Of a stretch of DNA of 64,000 nt, positions 16,001-28,005 are shown in pieces. The stretch lies in contig JAXBDG010000005.1 of assembly GCA_036320915.1 (NCBI GenBank), positions 1,116,001 to 1,180,000 of the forward strand, read 5' to 3'. The translations under genes were made by a program, and so were the position numbers. Within the stretch, counting starts at the first letter, position 1. Every line of letters begins with the position of its first letter. This DNA comes from Linnemannia elongata. Lineage: Eukaryota > Mortierellomycota > Mortierellomycetes > Mortierellales > Mortierellaceae. Under the pieces are notes generated by a model. It did not search any database. It was given only the letters and a program-made list of their open reading frames with translations, and was not told where the DNA came from.

Positions 16001-16850
16001 TTGGACAAGAACCTGCCAGAGGACGTTCATTTCGCCGAAAGTCGTATCCGTGGCGAGACTATTGCTGCCGAGGGCTGTCTGCACGATATGGGAGCAATCA
16101 GTATGATCAGCAGTGATGCACAGGCCATGGGGCGCATTGGAGAGGTTGTTGGACGCACTTGGATGCTTGCTGACCGGATGAAGCAGGTTCGAGGACATAT
16201 CGATGATGAGGACCAGAGTGCCTTCAAAACCACGGCTGACAACTTCCGTGTCAAGCGCTATGTTGCCAAGTATACCATCAACCCGTAAGTCATTATACCC
16301 AAGAAAAAAAGGAGTAGGATATGTTTATTTTTGCTGTGCGTTCTAACACAATGACCTTTCCTTTATTATTAGTGCTGTGGCTCACGGAATCTCTCACCTG
16401 GTGGGTTCGATTGAGATAGGCAAGGTGGCAGATTTGGTGATGTACGAACCAGCCAGCTTTGGATCTAAACCCACCCATGTCCTCAAGTCTGGTGTGGTGA
16501 CCTTTTCGGCAATGGGTCTGGCTAACGGCAGTATCCCCTCGACCCAGCCGATCATCCTGCGACCAATGTTTGGTGCCATCGGCAGTGCGGCTGCCGCAAA
16601 CTCGATTATCTTTATGTCACAGGCGGCAGTCGAATTGAACCGTGGTAAGGAGTATGGACTGAAGAAGCGAGTCGAGGCGATCCGCAATTGCAGGGATATC
16701 TCTAAGGCGGACATGAGACTGAACAATGTCTGCCCGGTGGTCGAGGTCGATCCAGAGTCGTTCGAGGTCAGCGTGGAGGGAATCATGATCAGCGATATGG
16801 TCAAGCCTGCCGATTCCTTGCCCCTTGCCCAATCCATGTATATCTTCTAG
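12811..16850 (+). CDS. URE1: Urease (fused gamma-beta-alpha chain, nickel enzyme)
   Basis: Five exons: 12811-13326, 14393-14938, 15133-15615, 15764-16284 and 16373-16850, giving 847 residues (fungal and plant ureases are about 835-840). The enzyme hydrolyses urea to ammonia and carbamate in the cytosol. The single chain fuses the three bacterial subunits in order. Counting from the start, the active-site residues fall at the positions used for jack bean urease: H407 and H409 (DTHVH), the carbamylated K490 (GLKLHEDW), H519 and H545, flap C592-H593 (MVCHHLD) and D633 (SSDAQAMG). This agreement supports the start codon and all introns up to that point. Intron 1 (13327-14392) is 1066 bp, far above the local norm. 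UreG, needed for its maturation, is divergently transcribed next door. Confidence 0.97.
13327..14392 (+). other. Unusually long first intron of urease
   Basis: GT at 13327 and AG at 14391-14392 bound 1066 bp, which must be removed to join ...DRPIL to [11 protein letters not shown], a conserved urease segment. The reading frame stays open for about 440 bp into the intron, but that translation has no urease similarity. No second gene is evident inside it. Confidence 0.85.
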
Positions 16851-19399
16851 ACCCACTTCTCCATCCTTTTGGCTACCATTCATATACACTCCTCTTTTCA
16901 TCAACTGTATCATAGCATTGTTCATAACTAAACTATTTTTTGCCACCAAATTCTTGTGGATGCTTTGACTTTGAGCGCTCGAATCAAAAAGCCCACTTTC
17001 TTCTTGCTTGCTGTACCCCTCCACCTGCTAGTCGATTCTATTCTTGCGCCGTCCTACCCCCTGTATGCTTCAGAAGTCTAGGCTTTTGTATCCCTTTCTC
17101 CTTGCGCAAACCTTCGCAAACCTAGCCCCCAAAAAAAAATCCAAAGACTTGAAACAACTTTCACCGTCCTCATCACATGGTGGCACTTGGAGCCATCTGC
17201 CATCCGCCATCCAACCTCATCCCCTTGGGTTCGCTCTAAAAGCATCAACCAACAACAAACAAGTAAGGGGGTGGTTCTTTGTTGATATCTTGTTGGTCGG
17301 TGTGGAGAAAATTGTGAAAAAAAAAATGAGCTTTAAGAGATCGAAGTGTATTCAAAGGTAAAGATGAATTCTTAATCGTGGGCGTTGACACTCTTTGTTT
17401 TTTGGTCTAGGCGTAAGACAAAGACAAAGACTTGTATATCAAGTCAGGGTACCTTATCGGGGGGTGAACAATTGGCAACCGTTTGTTATGCACGTTCGAA
17501 ATTGCTTTATGCAAAAAAAAAAAAAAAATTCCTGTGGTAGGACCTTGAGACACATGCATGGCTTGCATGAGAAGGGGTAATTGTGATGGAGAGGGCTGGG
17601 CGGATTTTTGTTTGGTTGTTTGGCTATTGCATATTGGAAGGAGGGGATGGGGGAGCATGCAGGTCAAGAATGAGAGAGCAAAACCGTTAGACATTTGAAT
17701 ACCGTGGTTAAGATTGATGTACTTGTACACGTTCGAGAACAATAGACACCTGGCTGGGCTCAGTGAAAGATTGAGTGATCTGGAACGGTCAAAAGAGATT
17801 GAGAGTAACGTCTGAGAGAAATCAAAAGATTGTGCCACTGCAAATCAATCTTGCATGAACAAAAGGACCCACGGGTCGCTGGTCATTAATGCATTGGTGA
17901 ATTAGAAGATGCACAAGTGTGTGAGAGTATGCGAGAGTAGCCAGTCAAGAACGCAAGGTGATACGTGGTGTTTGGTGTTTAAACGGTGTATGGATGAGGG
18001 AGAAGTAATCATGAAAAAAGACTACGGGAAAAGATATATCAAAGGAAGGGAGCGAAGGTTTTGGACCCAATAACTGGGCTGGACTCGGCTGGAGTTTGGA
18101 GTAGACAATGATGGTGACTGGACTTAGGCCCTACATTGACGGAGAGTAAGCAACTCCTCCTTGCTTCTTTCTTCTTCTCCTTCTAAACGAGACGAAATGA
18201 AAAAGAAGAGTTGGAAGAACAGGCTTGGGTTATTTTTGGAATTGGCAAAGGGGTGCCAAGGTAATAGATGAGTGTGAAATGATGTGAGAAAAGGAAACGG
18301 AGGCGGGGATGACGGAAACAAGAAGGAGAGAACAAGAGGGGAGGCACGGTGTTGTTGCGTTGGCTTATTGCAACTTGCATCAATGGAATGGCATGGCATG
18401 GTTACTACGCAGTATGGAGCAGGGGAGCTTAGAAAGAACGAAAGCGAACGAGAGAAGTGAAGTTAAATTCCTTCTTCCCAATCTTCGCCCCTTTTTCGGA
18501 GTGATGCCTTTCATTTTGGCTTTTCATCCACTCTCTTGCGAAGGCGAACTGGAGCTACGATAGGCCGGCGTCGTAAGAATCGAGGGGAGAAAGAAAGGAG
18601 AACAAGGATCCATCATAGGGATCCAAAATGAATAACGAAACGCGTACTTTCACGGCACGAGCCACATTTTAGGATGCGCAGAGCTGATCAAACGCGTCAG
18701 TTCAAGGCAGCTTATCCTCTATCAATGACGCCCACCTCTCACCATCCCTCTCCCTATCTCCACCCCTTTCGACTTCCTCTTTTCGTCTCCCTCAACCCCC
18801 TAAAGTCCTCAGCTGGTGGGTGTTTGGGATGTGAAGACCAGATGACATGAACGTGTACATAGACTCTCAATTTGACAATTGTCTGATTGACCACCAGATG
18901 TTCTCCTTTTGTCTACTCCCTCTCAATTGAACATCTATGATTATGGGTACTCTTCTTCCTCTCCTTGAATGATTCCGCGTTTGCCGATGATGCATTTGTT
19001 TTTCTCAGGGGTACAGATAGAGGAGGTCCCACGTAAAAACATGAAAATGCCCACAGAATGAAGGATAATATGCGATGAGTATAGATGAAATGAGTAAGCC
19101 CATCCCTCGTTCTAAATCATGAAACACTTTCGGGAGGTGAGCTTTGTAGTCTCGTTTTTGTTGCTATGGCACACAACCATCCAAGTCCTTTTGCTTTCAT
19201 GTTGTATTTCGTGAGACTATGAGTTGAAGTCATTCGCCTTAAGAAATGGGTAAAGAGGGGACTAAAAGAAATGAATTAGGTCTAATACTTGTCCACGCTT
19301 CATAAGAGAAATAGAAGGAGAGTCGATCCTACTTGAGCTCAGCTCTTGAATTTTTTCTACTGCCGGAGTGTGAGTCTACGGGGCATCTATGACTCCTGA

Positions 19400-19404
<5 letters not shown>

Positions 19405-19447
<43 letters not shown>
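19405..19447. repeat. (CT)n/(CTAT)n microsatellite
   Basis: Uninterrupted CT dinucleotides pass into CTAT tetranucleotides in an intergenic stretch. Confidence 0.9.
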
Positions 19448-19449
<2 letters not shown>

Positions 19450-22400
19450 TCTGCTCTCCAGTCACTTTTGCTTAAGCCTTGGGCAAGTTAGTGCCTTGTT
19501 CATACACAGCATTAACAGCATTACTTCTCGTCCATTTCATGAGACCATGAGTTCGGCGTAGTCTCCTCACTATCGATGCTATTTTCAATATATTCTTTGC
19601 TAGTTGACTGGAGTAGATGTTCTTGGCTGTTCGTGTTTAATTTTCAACAAATGCAAAGTAGCAAAAGGCAAGTGGATGCTTGGGGGATGAAGTGCTCAGA
19701 AGAATGTAAATTAGTCAAAGAATGGAAGAGTCTACGACTACGCACCTGCCAAGTGCAAAGTTGCTTATCTCTCCTTCTCTGTCAGCTTCACCGCCGCCTG
19801 TTTCTGTCTTTGATGGTTGTTGATGTCGTTATTGTTTGTTTTGTTGTCGTCGTTGGTGGTGGCCAATGCTTTTTGCATACAATCGGTGAACACCCTCACC
19901 GACACCAATGAAAAACAACAGAGTAACAAACACAAATCAACGACAGCAGAGGGACACAAGACTTACGATCCAAGTTACGAAAGGTCGATGCTCTATCCCC
20001 CTTTTTTCGTTCATTTTTTTTGGTCTCTTTTACTGGCATATATGTCTGGGATTGCACCTTTTCCTTTTTTTCGCTCCCTATTCCATCCTCTCTGTTCTGT
20101 ATGTCTTCCCCCACGGCACCCCTTCTTTTTTCTGTTTATTTTTTTTTTTTTTTGGCTGTTTCTCATCTTCCCCTCCGCGCCTCCCCTGCCCCTGAAAAAT
20201 GAGTGGGCCCTTCCGTCTTCCCATCCTCCCAAAGAAGGGGCCTCTTTCCGTCATCCCTCCTCTGTCTCTGTCTTTCCCTCCTCCCACTAATTGCTCCCTT
20301 CACACTCACTGTCGTCCTCCTCCTCCTTGAATGGTCAACACGATGAACTGGGCACTGTATAGGACGCCACGGAAAATTTTAGGAAATTTTTTTATCCTCT
20401 TCTTCTCCCTCTCCCTTTGGGCGAAGATCGATCAATTTTTCCTATGGTCGGCAGAGAGGGGTGAAAAAGGCGAAATGCAATGCGTGTTTTTTTTACTACG
20501 CTCGCGCTCACGCTTTCACCTCCACGTTCCACCGTGCACTCACGCGTGCTCTTCCAGAGGTCAGTCATCCAACTGTCTCTTCACACACCCACACGCGTCC
20601 CTTTATCAGTTCTATCATCACAGAACCTCTCCGTGCCATAGGTTCAAACAACATTAGGGATAAAAATGAGCTCAATTCCTCCGCCACACCTCCACCCCCC
20701 TTTAGGCTCATAAGCACGAATTATCTTTTTTTCCTCCTACTCCCTTGCCCTGGCTGGGCTTTTACCATTTTCAGGGGGTTGAGGGGGAATGAATGAATAA
20801 GTGGGTGAGTGAGATACCCAGGTCGACCCCCCCCCCTCCCCTTGCCCGACACCTCATTCGCTTTGGCCAATGCACCTGTCATTTTTGAAGAATGGGGCAA
20901 CAAAAACAGAGCAGAAGGAACTGCGAGCTTTGTTTTTATTTGTTGCCATTTCTTTACAGCAAGGTTGAGGGTGTACATAGAAGTACAAAAGTGTTAGAGG
21001 TACAAAAAAAGATGGATGCACCAATGGATGCAATATGCAAGAATATGCCTTGTCCTGCGGGGGGACAGGCAGGTTACATGTTTACCGTGGGTGACTCGGG
21101 CCAGAAAAGGTTACATAGCAACATGCAACAACATTGAAACGCAAACATTGAGTCTTCGAAAGAGTTGAGGCTGTACAACGGGTTGCAGGGATGATGGTTT
21201 TTTTTAGTCATGTTGGTCAATGCTGAAGAAGGCGAGACTTTTTTTCTCTGGTAAGGAAAAAAAATGGGATATGGTAGGACGAAAAATAAAAACGAGCTGA
21301 GGGAAGAAACAAAAAAATAAAGGGGGATCCAGGAAAGCCACAGAACCACTTTTTTCTCTCGTTTCTTTATGTGTTTCTACGATTTGTCCTACTTCCTCCT
21401 GCAGTCGTCTTAGATTCATGGGCAAAAAAAAATAATAATAACAAAAGCAGGGTAAGCAAGAGTCCAGTCTGCCCCCTATAGAAGGATCAGGATGGTTGAG
21501 GAGCACAGAGAATAAGGAAGAAAGACGGGTGGAGAAAATAGCCACAAGACGTTTTTTGTTCGTTTCGCCTCATTCTCGTCGTCCTCCTTCCTTCCTTATC
21601 CCTTTCTTCGTCTCTTCTCCCCCCCTTATCCCTCCTCTATTCCCGTTCACTCTCATATTTTTCTCTTTCTGTGCTTGTCTTACCCTGCTTCTATTTCTAG
21701 CAAAACGAAAACGACCACCCACCCAAACCAGACGCACAAGGGCATTGACCTTCCCTCCTCATTCACCCTCTTCTCTCTTGTTCCTCTGCCCCCTCAACTC
21801 TACTTCCCCTCATTCACTCCTTCCCTCACCCAGGACACCTATCCATGTTTCCGTTCCCCCATTCACGTCCCATTTCAGCCCCTCTCCGCTTTGCATACTT
21901 TGCTTTGCCTTTACTTTGCTCCACTCGGCCCATTGCAAATAACTGCCGAAAGCCATTTTCTTACCCCCCCTCCCTTTCCTGCCTTCCTACCTTCCTCCCT
22001 TCTCTCTTTGACATCCCCTCTCTCTCTCTCTCTCCCCTCAAGTGTGGGAGGAAACATGAGGGATGCCTGTCTGGGTGCTGTTAGATATCGTGCACTAACG
22101 ACTGACACGCTTTTCCTTCCTTCCTCGTAGATATGACAGGTACTGACAGCCATCGTGGCCATGTCGCGTCTTTCGCTCCCCTCATTTTTCTCTCCCCTCA
22201 CTCCAATTCCTCGTTCTACTACGTCCCGTTTTAGCCTTACCTTTTCTCATCCTCGACGTCGTCTACGTTTTCGTGTTCTTTCCCTCTCAGTAACCCTGGA
22301 TCTGATGGGTTTATCAAGGAACCCCAATCACACGCCTCATTACCATAAGCAAAGCATAAATCAATAGAAAGGGAAGATGCCTCATGCTATAATGAGGCTT

Positions 22401-23503
22401 TTGTGAGGCTTTTGTGGAACAAAAGGGGGGCCTCAGTTATGCGTACGATATACCCAATATTTCAGGGTCCTTTTCCATAAGGCGAGACGGTGGAACAGTT
22501 GAGGTGCTCTTTCTCGCTCGTGGTTTTGGGGTGAATGTGGATATGGTCTGTGAGTTACTAGAATGTCTATCTTTGTCTGAACGCTTGACACAGCAGCACT
22601 TGTAACGAACACTGGAACGGCCGAGCCTTGCCTTGGTCGGTGCTCACGCCGTGCTCGAAAGATGAGCAATCTAATTCTACTTAGACTATGCAGCGCGAGC
22701 CTTTTTTTATTTCCTTCTTCTCTCTCATTTTATTCATTGGCAACAAGGATGTAGAACAATGATGCAAACAAAGTCGAAAGGCTCGACTCAGTGAAAATAA
22801 CGCGGAGGCAGAGGGTAGAGAATAGTAAGATTCGAGTCGTCTTCCGAAGATAAGAAGAAAAAGGCTAAAGTAGAGAATGCGCACTCGTGTAATAGAAGAC
22901 GTTTTAAACAAGGATCAAAGAGAAAGGAACCATGACAAACACGTAGATCAGAGGCAACTGTGTTGGGGGCTTAATCATTTCGGATTTGGAGGAAAACATA
23001 AAAACGCGTCCTTCGACGACAAGGAAGAAAAAAAGAAGCTATTGGCTACATTTGATCTGTAAGAGCGCGTTGGTTGGCTGGTTCGTGAGCAAGGGAAAGG
23101 GAACCAGTCGGAGAGTGGCAGAGGGGAGTGAGCAGTGAGGAAGAGTTGGCAATGAATGAAAGTCGCCACGGTGCTTCCTTCAGGTCTCCCCCTTCCCTAT
23201 CCCTTTTTCCATTTATGGCTCTTTTATCCTTTGCCTCATTCACCCTTCGAGTTCTTTCTCTATGTATTATCCTCACTGGCTCATTTGTTTTTCTATGTCT
23301 TTATCATTGTTGTTGCTATTGTTGTTGTTGTTGTTTTTGTTGTTGTAGCTCGTGTTCATTCAATTGAATGAAAGAAAAGAAACAAGAACAAAAAAAAGGT
23401 CGAACCCCCTTTTCTTCCTGTTCCTATGGCTCATTGATATGACTCCATCTATCGTCCGCTCATCCATTATTCACGGCTCAAACACTCACGTTTATCCCCT
23501 TGA

Positions 23504-23505
<2 letters not shown>

Positions 23506-23535
<30 letters not shown>
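23506..23535 (+). repeat. T30 homopolymer
   Basis: About thirty consecutive T residues on the + strand, upstream of the zinc-finger gene. It is one of many long T tracts lying on the sense strand of leaders and introns in this window. Confidence 0.9.
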
Positions 23536-23536
<1 letters not shown>

Positions 23537-25181
23537 AATTGGTTTATTTTATTTAGAGACTCAAGCGAACATAACCGCGTTTTGGGCTTGTTTAAATTGA
23601 CCATCCCACTCTGAGTTTTTTTTTTCTTTGTGTACCATAGCCCCCTTCTCCCACTCTTTTATTTCTCCTATTTGCCCACATCCTTCAGTGGTGTGTACTC
23701 TTGCAAAAAAAATCCAACAACAAATCGATTCAACATCCTCCTTTTCACACTTCACTTCTTTCTCTTCCTTCCTTGTGTCTTTCTTGTTGTTCTTGTTCCT
23801 TTCACTGTTTCTTCCTAATGCTCTCGCATTAACCTTCTCTTCTCCTCCCTTTTTTTTCTTCCTCCCCTCGCAATCTATCACTCAATTCAATTACTCATTT
23901 TCAATTCAGTTGTCCCTTGCCCCTTGTTGATATGTATGGCTGCAGGTCTCTTTTTTTCTTTCCTTCCTGTGTCCCTCTTTCTATTCAATCTTTCCCATTC
24001 AATTGCCTTCAACGCGTTGTTTGATTGTTTGTTGTGTACGTTTCTTCCCTTTGTCCATCTCCCTTTCAATCACTCAATCGCCCATTCACTCCTCCCTCTC
24101 TCCCACTTGGCTCTGTACTCTCGCCTTCCCAGCTCACATTGTACGAAAATGTAAGTGATTAAGTGTGCGCGCCCATCTCATCCCTTGTTTCTGGTTTCCC
24201 TTTTGTCTTCGTTCCATCCATGGTTCCAGGATAAAAAACAAGGATAAAAAGACTTAAATCCCTTGTAATTTTTTTCTATTTTCTACTTTTTCTTCCTCTC
24301 TGTCCTCTCTTCTTTGTGTCCCCATCCATCATCCTTCACATTCCCCACCACCGGCTGGTCAGTCTCTCTTCTCTCTCTCAGATCGCTTCGCTTACTCTAT
24401 CCCTCCTCCTGTTCCCTCATTACATCTCAAACACTACACATCTTCATACCCCACATCACATACACCCTCTCTTCACCTCTTGTACCCTTCTTTTGTTTTC
24501 TCAATACACAAATATATATATACATTATATCCTCTTCTTTGTCTCTCCAATTCACGACCACTTTCCATCTCTCCTTCCCTTATTCTCCTTTCAGACAAAC
24601 TTATTCTTTGGTAAATGATTGTGGTCTCTCAAATGCGTTGCGGGTGAATGTTAACTGTCCACAACTGAGGGCATGTCCGACAATTTGTAATGATTACTAC
24701 GATGGTTGACTGACACACATGCCTATCTTCTATACTTTTATCCTTGTCTATTTGTTGTGCAATCGATGATCAACAGAAATCATCATCTACTTCTTTCTCC
24801 TCTCTCATCTACTTCAACTTCTTCCGCCCGTCTATTGCGCTATTCCTACCATCCCAGCAACAAGATCAAGCAGCATAAAATAATCACCAAATCAACCCTT
24901 TTCTCATCCTGCACCTTTTTTTTTGCTTGCCTTCTCGCGCCTTTTCTTTTTCCTACTCGTTCCCCTGCCTTACTATACTACATTCAGCCATTGCACAACT
25001 AAGCATTCGACTCGGTATTATTCCCATCCACGCATTATCAGCATTGCATAACAAGTGCTGTGGCAGTAGAACAATCAATTATATCTCCTTCCACCTCCCA
25101 TCTTTTTCTCGCTTTCCCAACGCCCCATCGTCTCTTTTGCCAGTTTTCCCTCTCTCAGACATAAATAGACAACTCGCACCA

Positions 25182-26465
25182 ATGTCGTCTATTGACCTTC
25201 CATCTATCCACACCAGCTTTGTTCCTTACACCTCTCCCATATCAACCAACTCTTTATCGCGTCTTTATCGCTCTGCCTCCCCTGGTTGTCCTTCGCCTCC
25301 CATGACGTTTCAAAGTCGATCGTACTCGACCTCGTCGACCTCGTCGCTCCTCTCTGCCTACAGCACGTCTTCCTCTGACCGCTCTCAGTCTGTGTCACCT
25401 GGCCCAGCCACTCCATGCGATGGAATGAGCAGATCCCCTTCACTCTCTCAGGAGTCGTCTTACAAGCCCACCCTCCCTTCTCTTCAATTGAAGCACTTTG
25501 CTCCTTTCTCTCCTTCTTCTCCCTCTCTCTCTTATCCCTCTCCATCTTATTCTCATTCCCCTCGCCACCATCCCTACTCTTCGCCCAACAAGCAACAAGA
25601 ACTCAAGCCTTTCTCACAATCCATATATCAGGGACGCACCCTCCCTCCTCCTCAATTCTCCACCTCTTCCCCTTCACTCTCCTTTCGTCCTCTCCCCAGC
25701 CCTTCCTCGCCCAGAGATATGTACTCGTCTCATCCTTCTCCTCGCGATCACATTGATTACCATCCTCATCAATCCTCCGAGCAAGTTCAACATCAACAAC
25801 AGCGTTCTTCTTTTGGTTTTGTCAACGACTACTTCCAATCGCGCCCACCCATGTCGACCGCCTCGACCTCCCCCTCGGCCTCATACGCTTACCAATCGAT
25901 CCATCCCTTAATGGTGGCCCCCAAGGAGGAAGAAAGAAAATCTCTTCGTCGCAGTCCCTCCCCCGCTGAGGATGAGGATGATGATGAAGAAGAAGACGCA
26001 TATGAATACGCCACTTCAATGTCTGGCTCCCGCTCGCTCTCGCCTGATGGTTCCGAGTTCTCGATGGAGTCTTCCCCTTCGCCTGCTGAGGATCGTTTTG
26101 GTTCCATGTCTGAGGCATCGGCTTCGATGACCTCTTTGGCCTCGACTTCTTCCTCATCGTCGATGACCCCTGTCCCCACCACGACCCAGTTGTTGCTCTG
26201 CCCTGTCTGCAGTCGTGCTTTCAAGCCCAGCAAGAACCAAAACTGCAACTTGCGCCGCCACCTCAAGAATGTTCACAACATGTCCCCAACGATGCACCCT
26301 CGCAAGTGCAAGTGGGACTCGTTGCCTGATGGTCGTGTCAAGGACGACAAGGATCGCAAGGAGCGTACCCGTAAGAGTAAGCGTCTCTGGGCTCGCAAAT
26401 ACCGTCTCCGCCGCAAGGTCGAGGAGGCAGCCTTGGTGCTGAGCATGCTCAGTCAGGCGGTCTAA
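25182..26465 (+). CDS. C2H2-like zinc-finger protein, probable transcription factor
   Basis: Single exon, 427 residues, starting at the first ATG after a long C/T-rich leader. The first 340 residues are Ser/Pro/Tyr-rich and probably disordered, with an acidic run (EDEDDDEEEDAYEY) near 265-280, as in activation domains. One zinc-finger-like motif lies near residues 340-365: CPVC, sixteen residues, H, four residues, H (C-x2-C-x16-H-x4-H), containing FKPSKNQNCNLRRHLKNVH. The usual spacer is about twelve residues, so this is an extended form with an extra Cys. A strongly basic tail (KDDKDRKERTRKSKRLWARKYRLRRK) follows and could bind DNA or act as a nuclear localisation signal. The target is unknown. 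The long gene-poor upstream region suggests complex regulation. Confidence 0.8.
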   Translation: MSSIDLPSIHTSFVPYTSPISTNSLSRLYRSASPGCPSPPMTFQSRSYSTSSTSSLLSAYSTSSSDRSQSVSPGPATPCDGMSRSPSLSQESSYKPTLPSLQLKHFAPFSPSSPSLSYPSPSYSHSPRHHPYSSPNKQQELKPFSQSIYQGRTLPPPQFSTSSPSLSFRPLPSPSSPRDMYSSHPSPRDHIDYHPHQSSEQVQHQQQRSSFGFVNDYFQSRPPMSTASTSPSASYAYQSIHPLMVAPKEEERKSLRRSPSPAEDEDDDEEEDAYEYATSMSGSRSLSPDGSEFSMESSPSPAEDRFGSMSEASASMTSLASTSSSSSMTPVPTTTQLLLCPVCSRAFKPSKNQNCNLRRHLKNVHNMSPTMHPRKCKWDSLPDGRVKDDKDRKERTRKSKRLWARKYRLRRKVEEAALVLSMLSQAV

Positions 26466-28005
26466 AACAAAAGGGATCTTCCCCCCCCCCCCTTATCATC
26501 GTCTCACGGCGGACATACGTAACAAAAAAAACATCCGAGGAGGAGGTTGTGGAAAAGGGGCGGAGGGAGGGGGAAGGCCATCAGCCCAAACCTGGTCCAG
26601 TCCAGTCCACTCGGTCCAGCCCAGCACGGTCTCTCGCTCGTCGACTTTTCCTCTTCCATTGTCTCAGCCAGCAGAAGGTTTTGTTGTTGTTGCGCTTGAC
26701 CCCTCTCTTTTTTTCTTTTCATCCCCTTCACTTTATCTCTCGATTATTTCTCACCTCCCTATTGTTTCGACGGCGACCACTTGGGTCCAAGAAAAGAGGA
26801 GCAGGAATCTATTTGTTCGCTCTCAATCTCTTTTTCCCTTTGCTTCCTTCGATGGGAACACAAAAAGAAGACTTGCCCTCCTTTTTCTCTCGATGGACCT
26901 TTACGCCCCTCCCTTTTTTCAATTAGTCTCCTTTTTTCATCCTCTCCTTTCTCTCTCACCCTTCTTTGGGACAGGGTGCTGTTACCCTGCCCAGCCTTTT
27001 TTTTACCCTGCCTTCCTGCCTGTGGCCGTGCCCTGTGCGGCGCGGTAAGGTATGACGAACGGAATGGAAACAATTGTGACAGAAATAGGTTCAGAAGGAT
27101 CGCATTCCTCCTTCTGACTCTTTCTTCTCCTTTCCCCTCATCCATATACACACATCTCTTGGCTGGTTCTTGGAGATGGATGAGGCGAAGATTCTCATTG
27201 TTTCCTGATTTTTTTTTCTTTGAGAGAGTCTTTCATCTTGTATCATACACGCTCATATACCTCTTTCTTGTACATCCTTTCTCTTCTTTGTCGACTTTTC
27301 TCCAGGCCGACTCTTGTACATATCCATCATACTCTGCTTCTCCTTCTTGTTTCTTTTTTGTTAGTTGTTCGTTGTTCACTTAATTACATTCATCCACTTA
27401 ATACTAGTACAATTCAAACAAACAAAGCATTAATACACTATATTGTTTTTCCCCCGAGGAACACAAAGAAACACGTAAAAAAGGCTTGCTTTGCTTTACT
27501 TTGCATTATTTGGGACAATGCATGTATGAGTGTGTGTGAACTTGTGGCATTGTAGCATTGTGGCATTGATATCCAAGACCTCCAAGAATGGGACGCAAAG
27601 ATAAAACAAAGCATAAAGACCGACGGGAAAACAGAAAGCCACATGCCCACATGCCCACATGTCAAGCTGTGTATCTCTCTCTCTCTCTCTTTCTCTCTCC
27701 CTCGTACTGTTGTACACTCGTACAAGGTATCCTTTGCAAACCCAAATCAGGTCTTCAAAGAAATAAAAAGAAAGCAAAAATGGCCATGCTGTCGCAGCCT
27801 CGCCATTATTTGGTGGCAACGTGGACAAACTTATGCTGACCCTCAGCTCATCACGTGCAGAACCCGAGACTGTCTTTTTGAAATAAACAGGCCCCGAACT
27901 GCAAGGTCAGTCTTTACCCCTGATCAACCTTTCCGTCGCTCCCATTCTACTTTCTTCACCTTCACTTTTTCATTTAACTCATTCAAAATTCACACATAAC
28001 CGAGG
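26466..28005. other. Intergenic: 3' region of zinc-finger gene and uL14m promoter
   Basis: No gene is supported. C/T-rich sequence dominates 26640-27380. (CT)n occurs near 27675-27700. A perfect CACGTG E-box sits at about 27852, roughly 150 bp before the uL14m ATG. Confidence 0.5.

Larger units (their letters stand above)
16851..25181. other. Long region without a supportable gene (8.3 kb)
   Basis: I find no recognisable protein, tRNA or rRNA here. Open frames are short, low in complexity and built from Ser/Phe/Leu-rich translations of C/T-rich DNA. Visible structure: a (CT)n tract then (CTAT)n at about 19405-19447, a C-run near 20826, a (TTG)n tract at about 23306-23346, a T30 run at 23506-23535, and strongly pyrimidine-rich + strand from about 21540 to 22290 and 23620 to 25180. 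The region most likely holds the 3' end of urease transcription and a long promoter or spliced 5' leader for the transcription factor at 25182. An RNA gene cannot be excluded. Confidence 0.6.

Noticed and set aside
20331..20657. 108-codon frame starting MVNTMNWALYRTP after a C/T-rich tract
   Set aside because: It resembles a start context, but the protein has no recognisable domain, turns low in complexity, and no splice-supported continuation was found.
24927..25181. In-frame extension upstream of the zinc-finger ATG
   Set aside because: It needs a non-ATG start, is Ser/Phe-rich from C/T-rich leader DNA, and contains typical upstream sequence.
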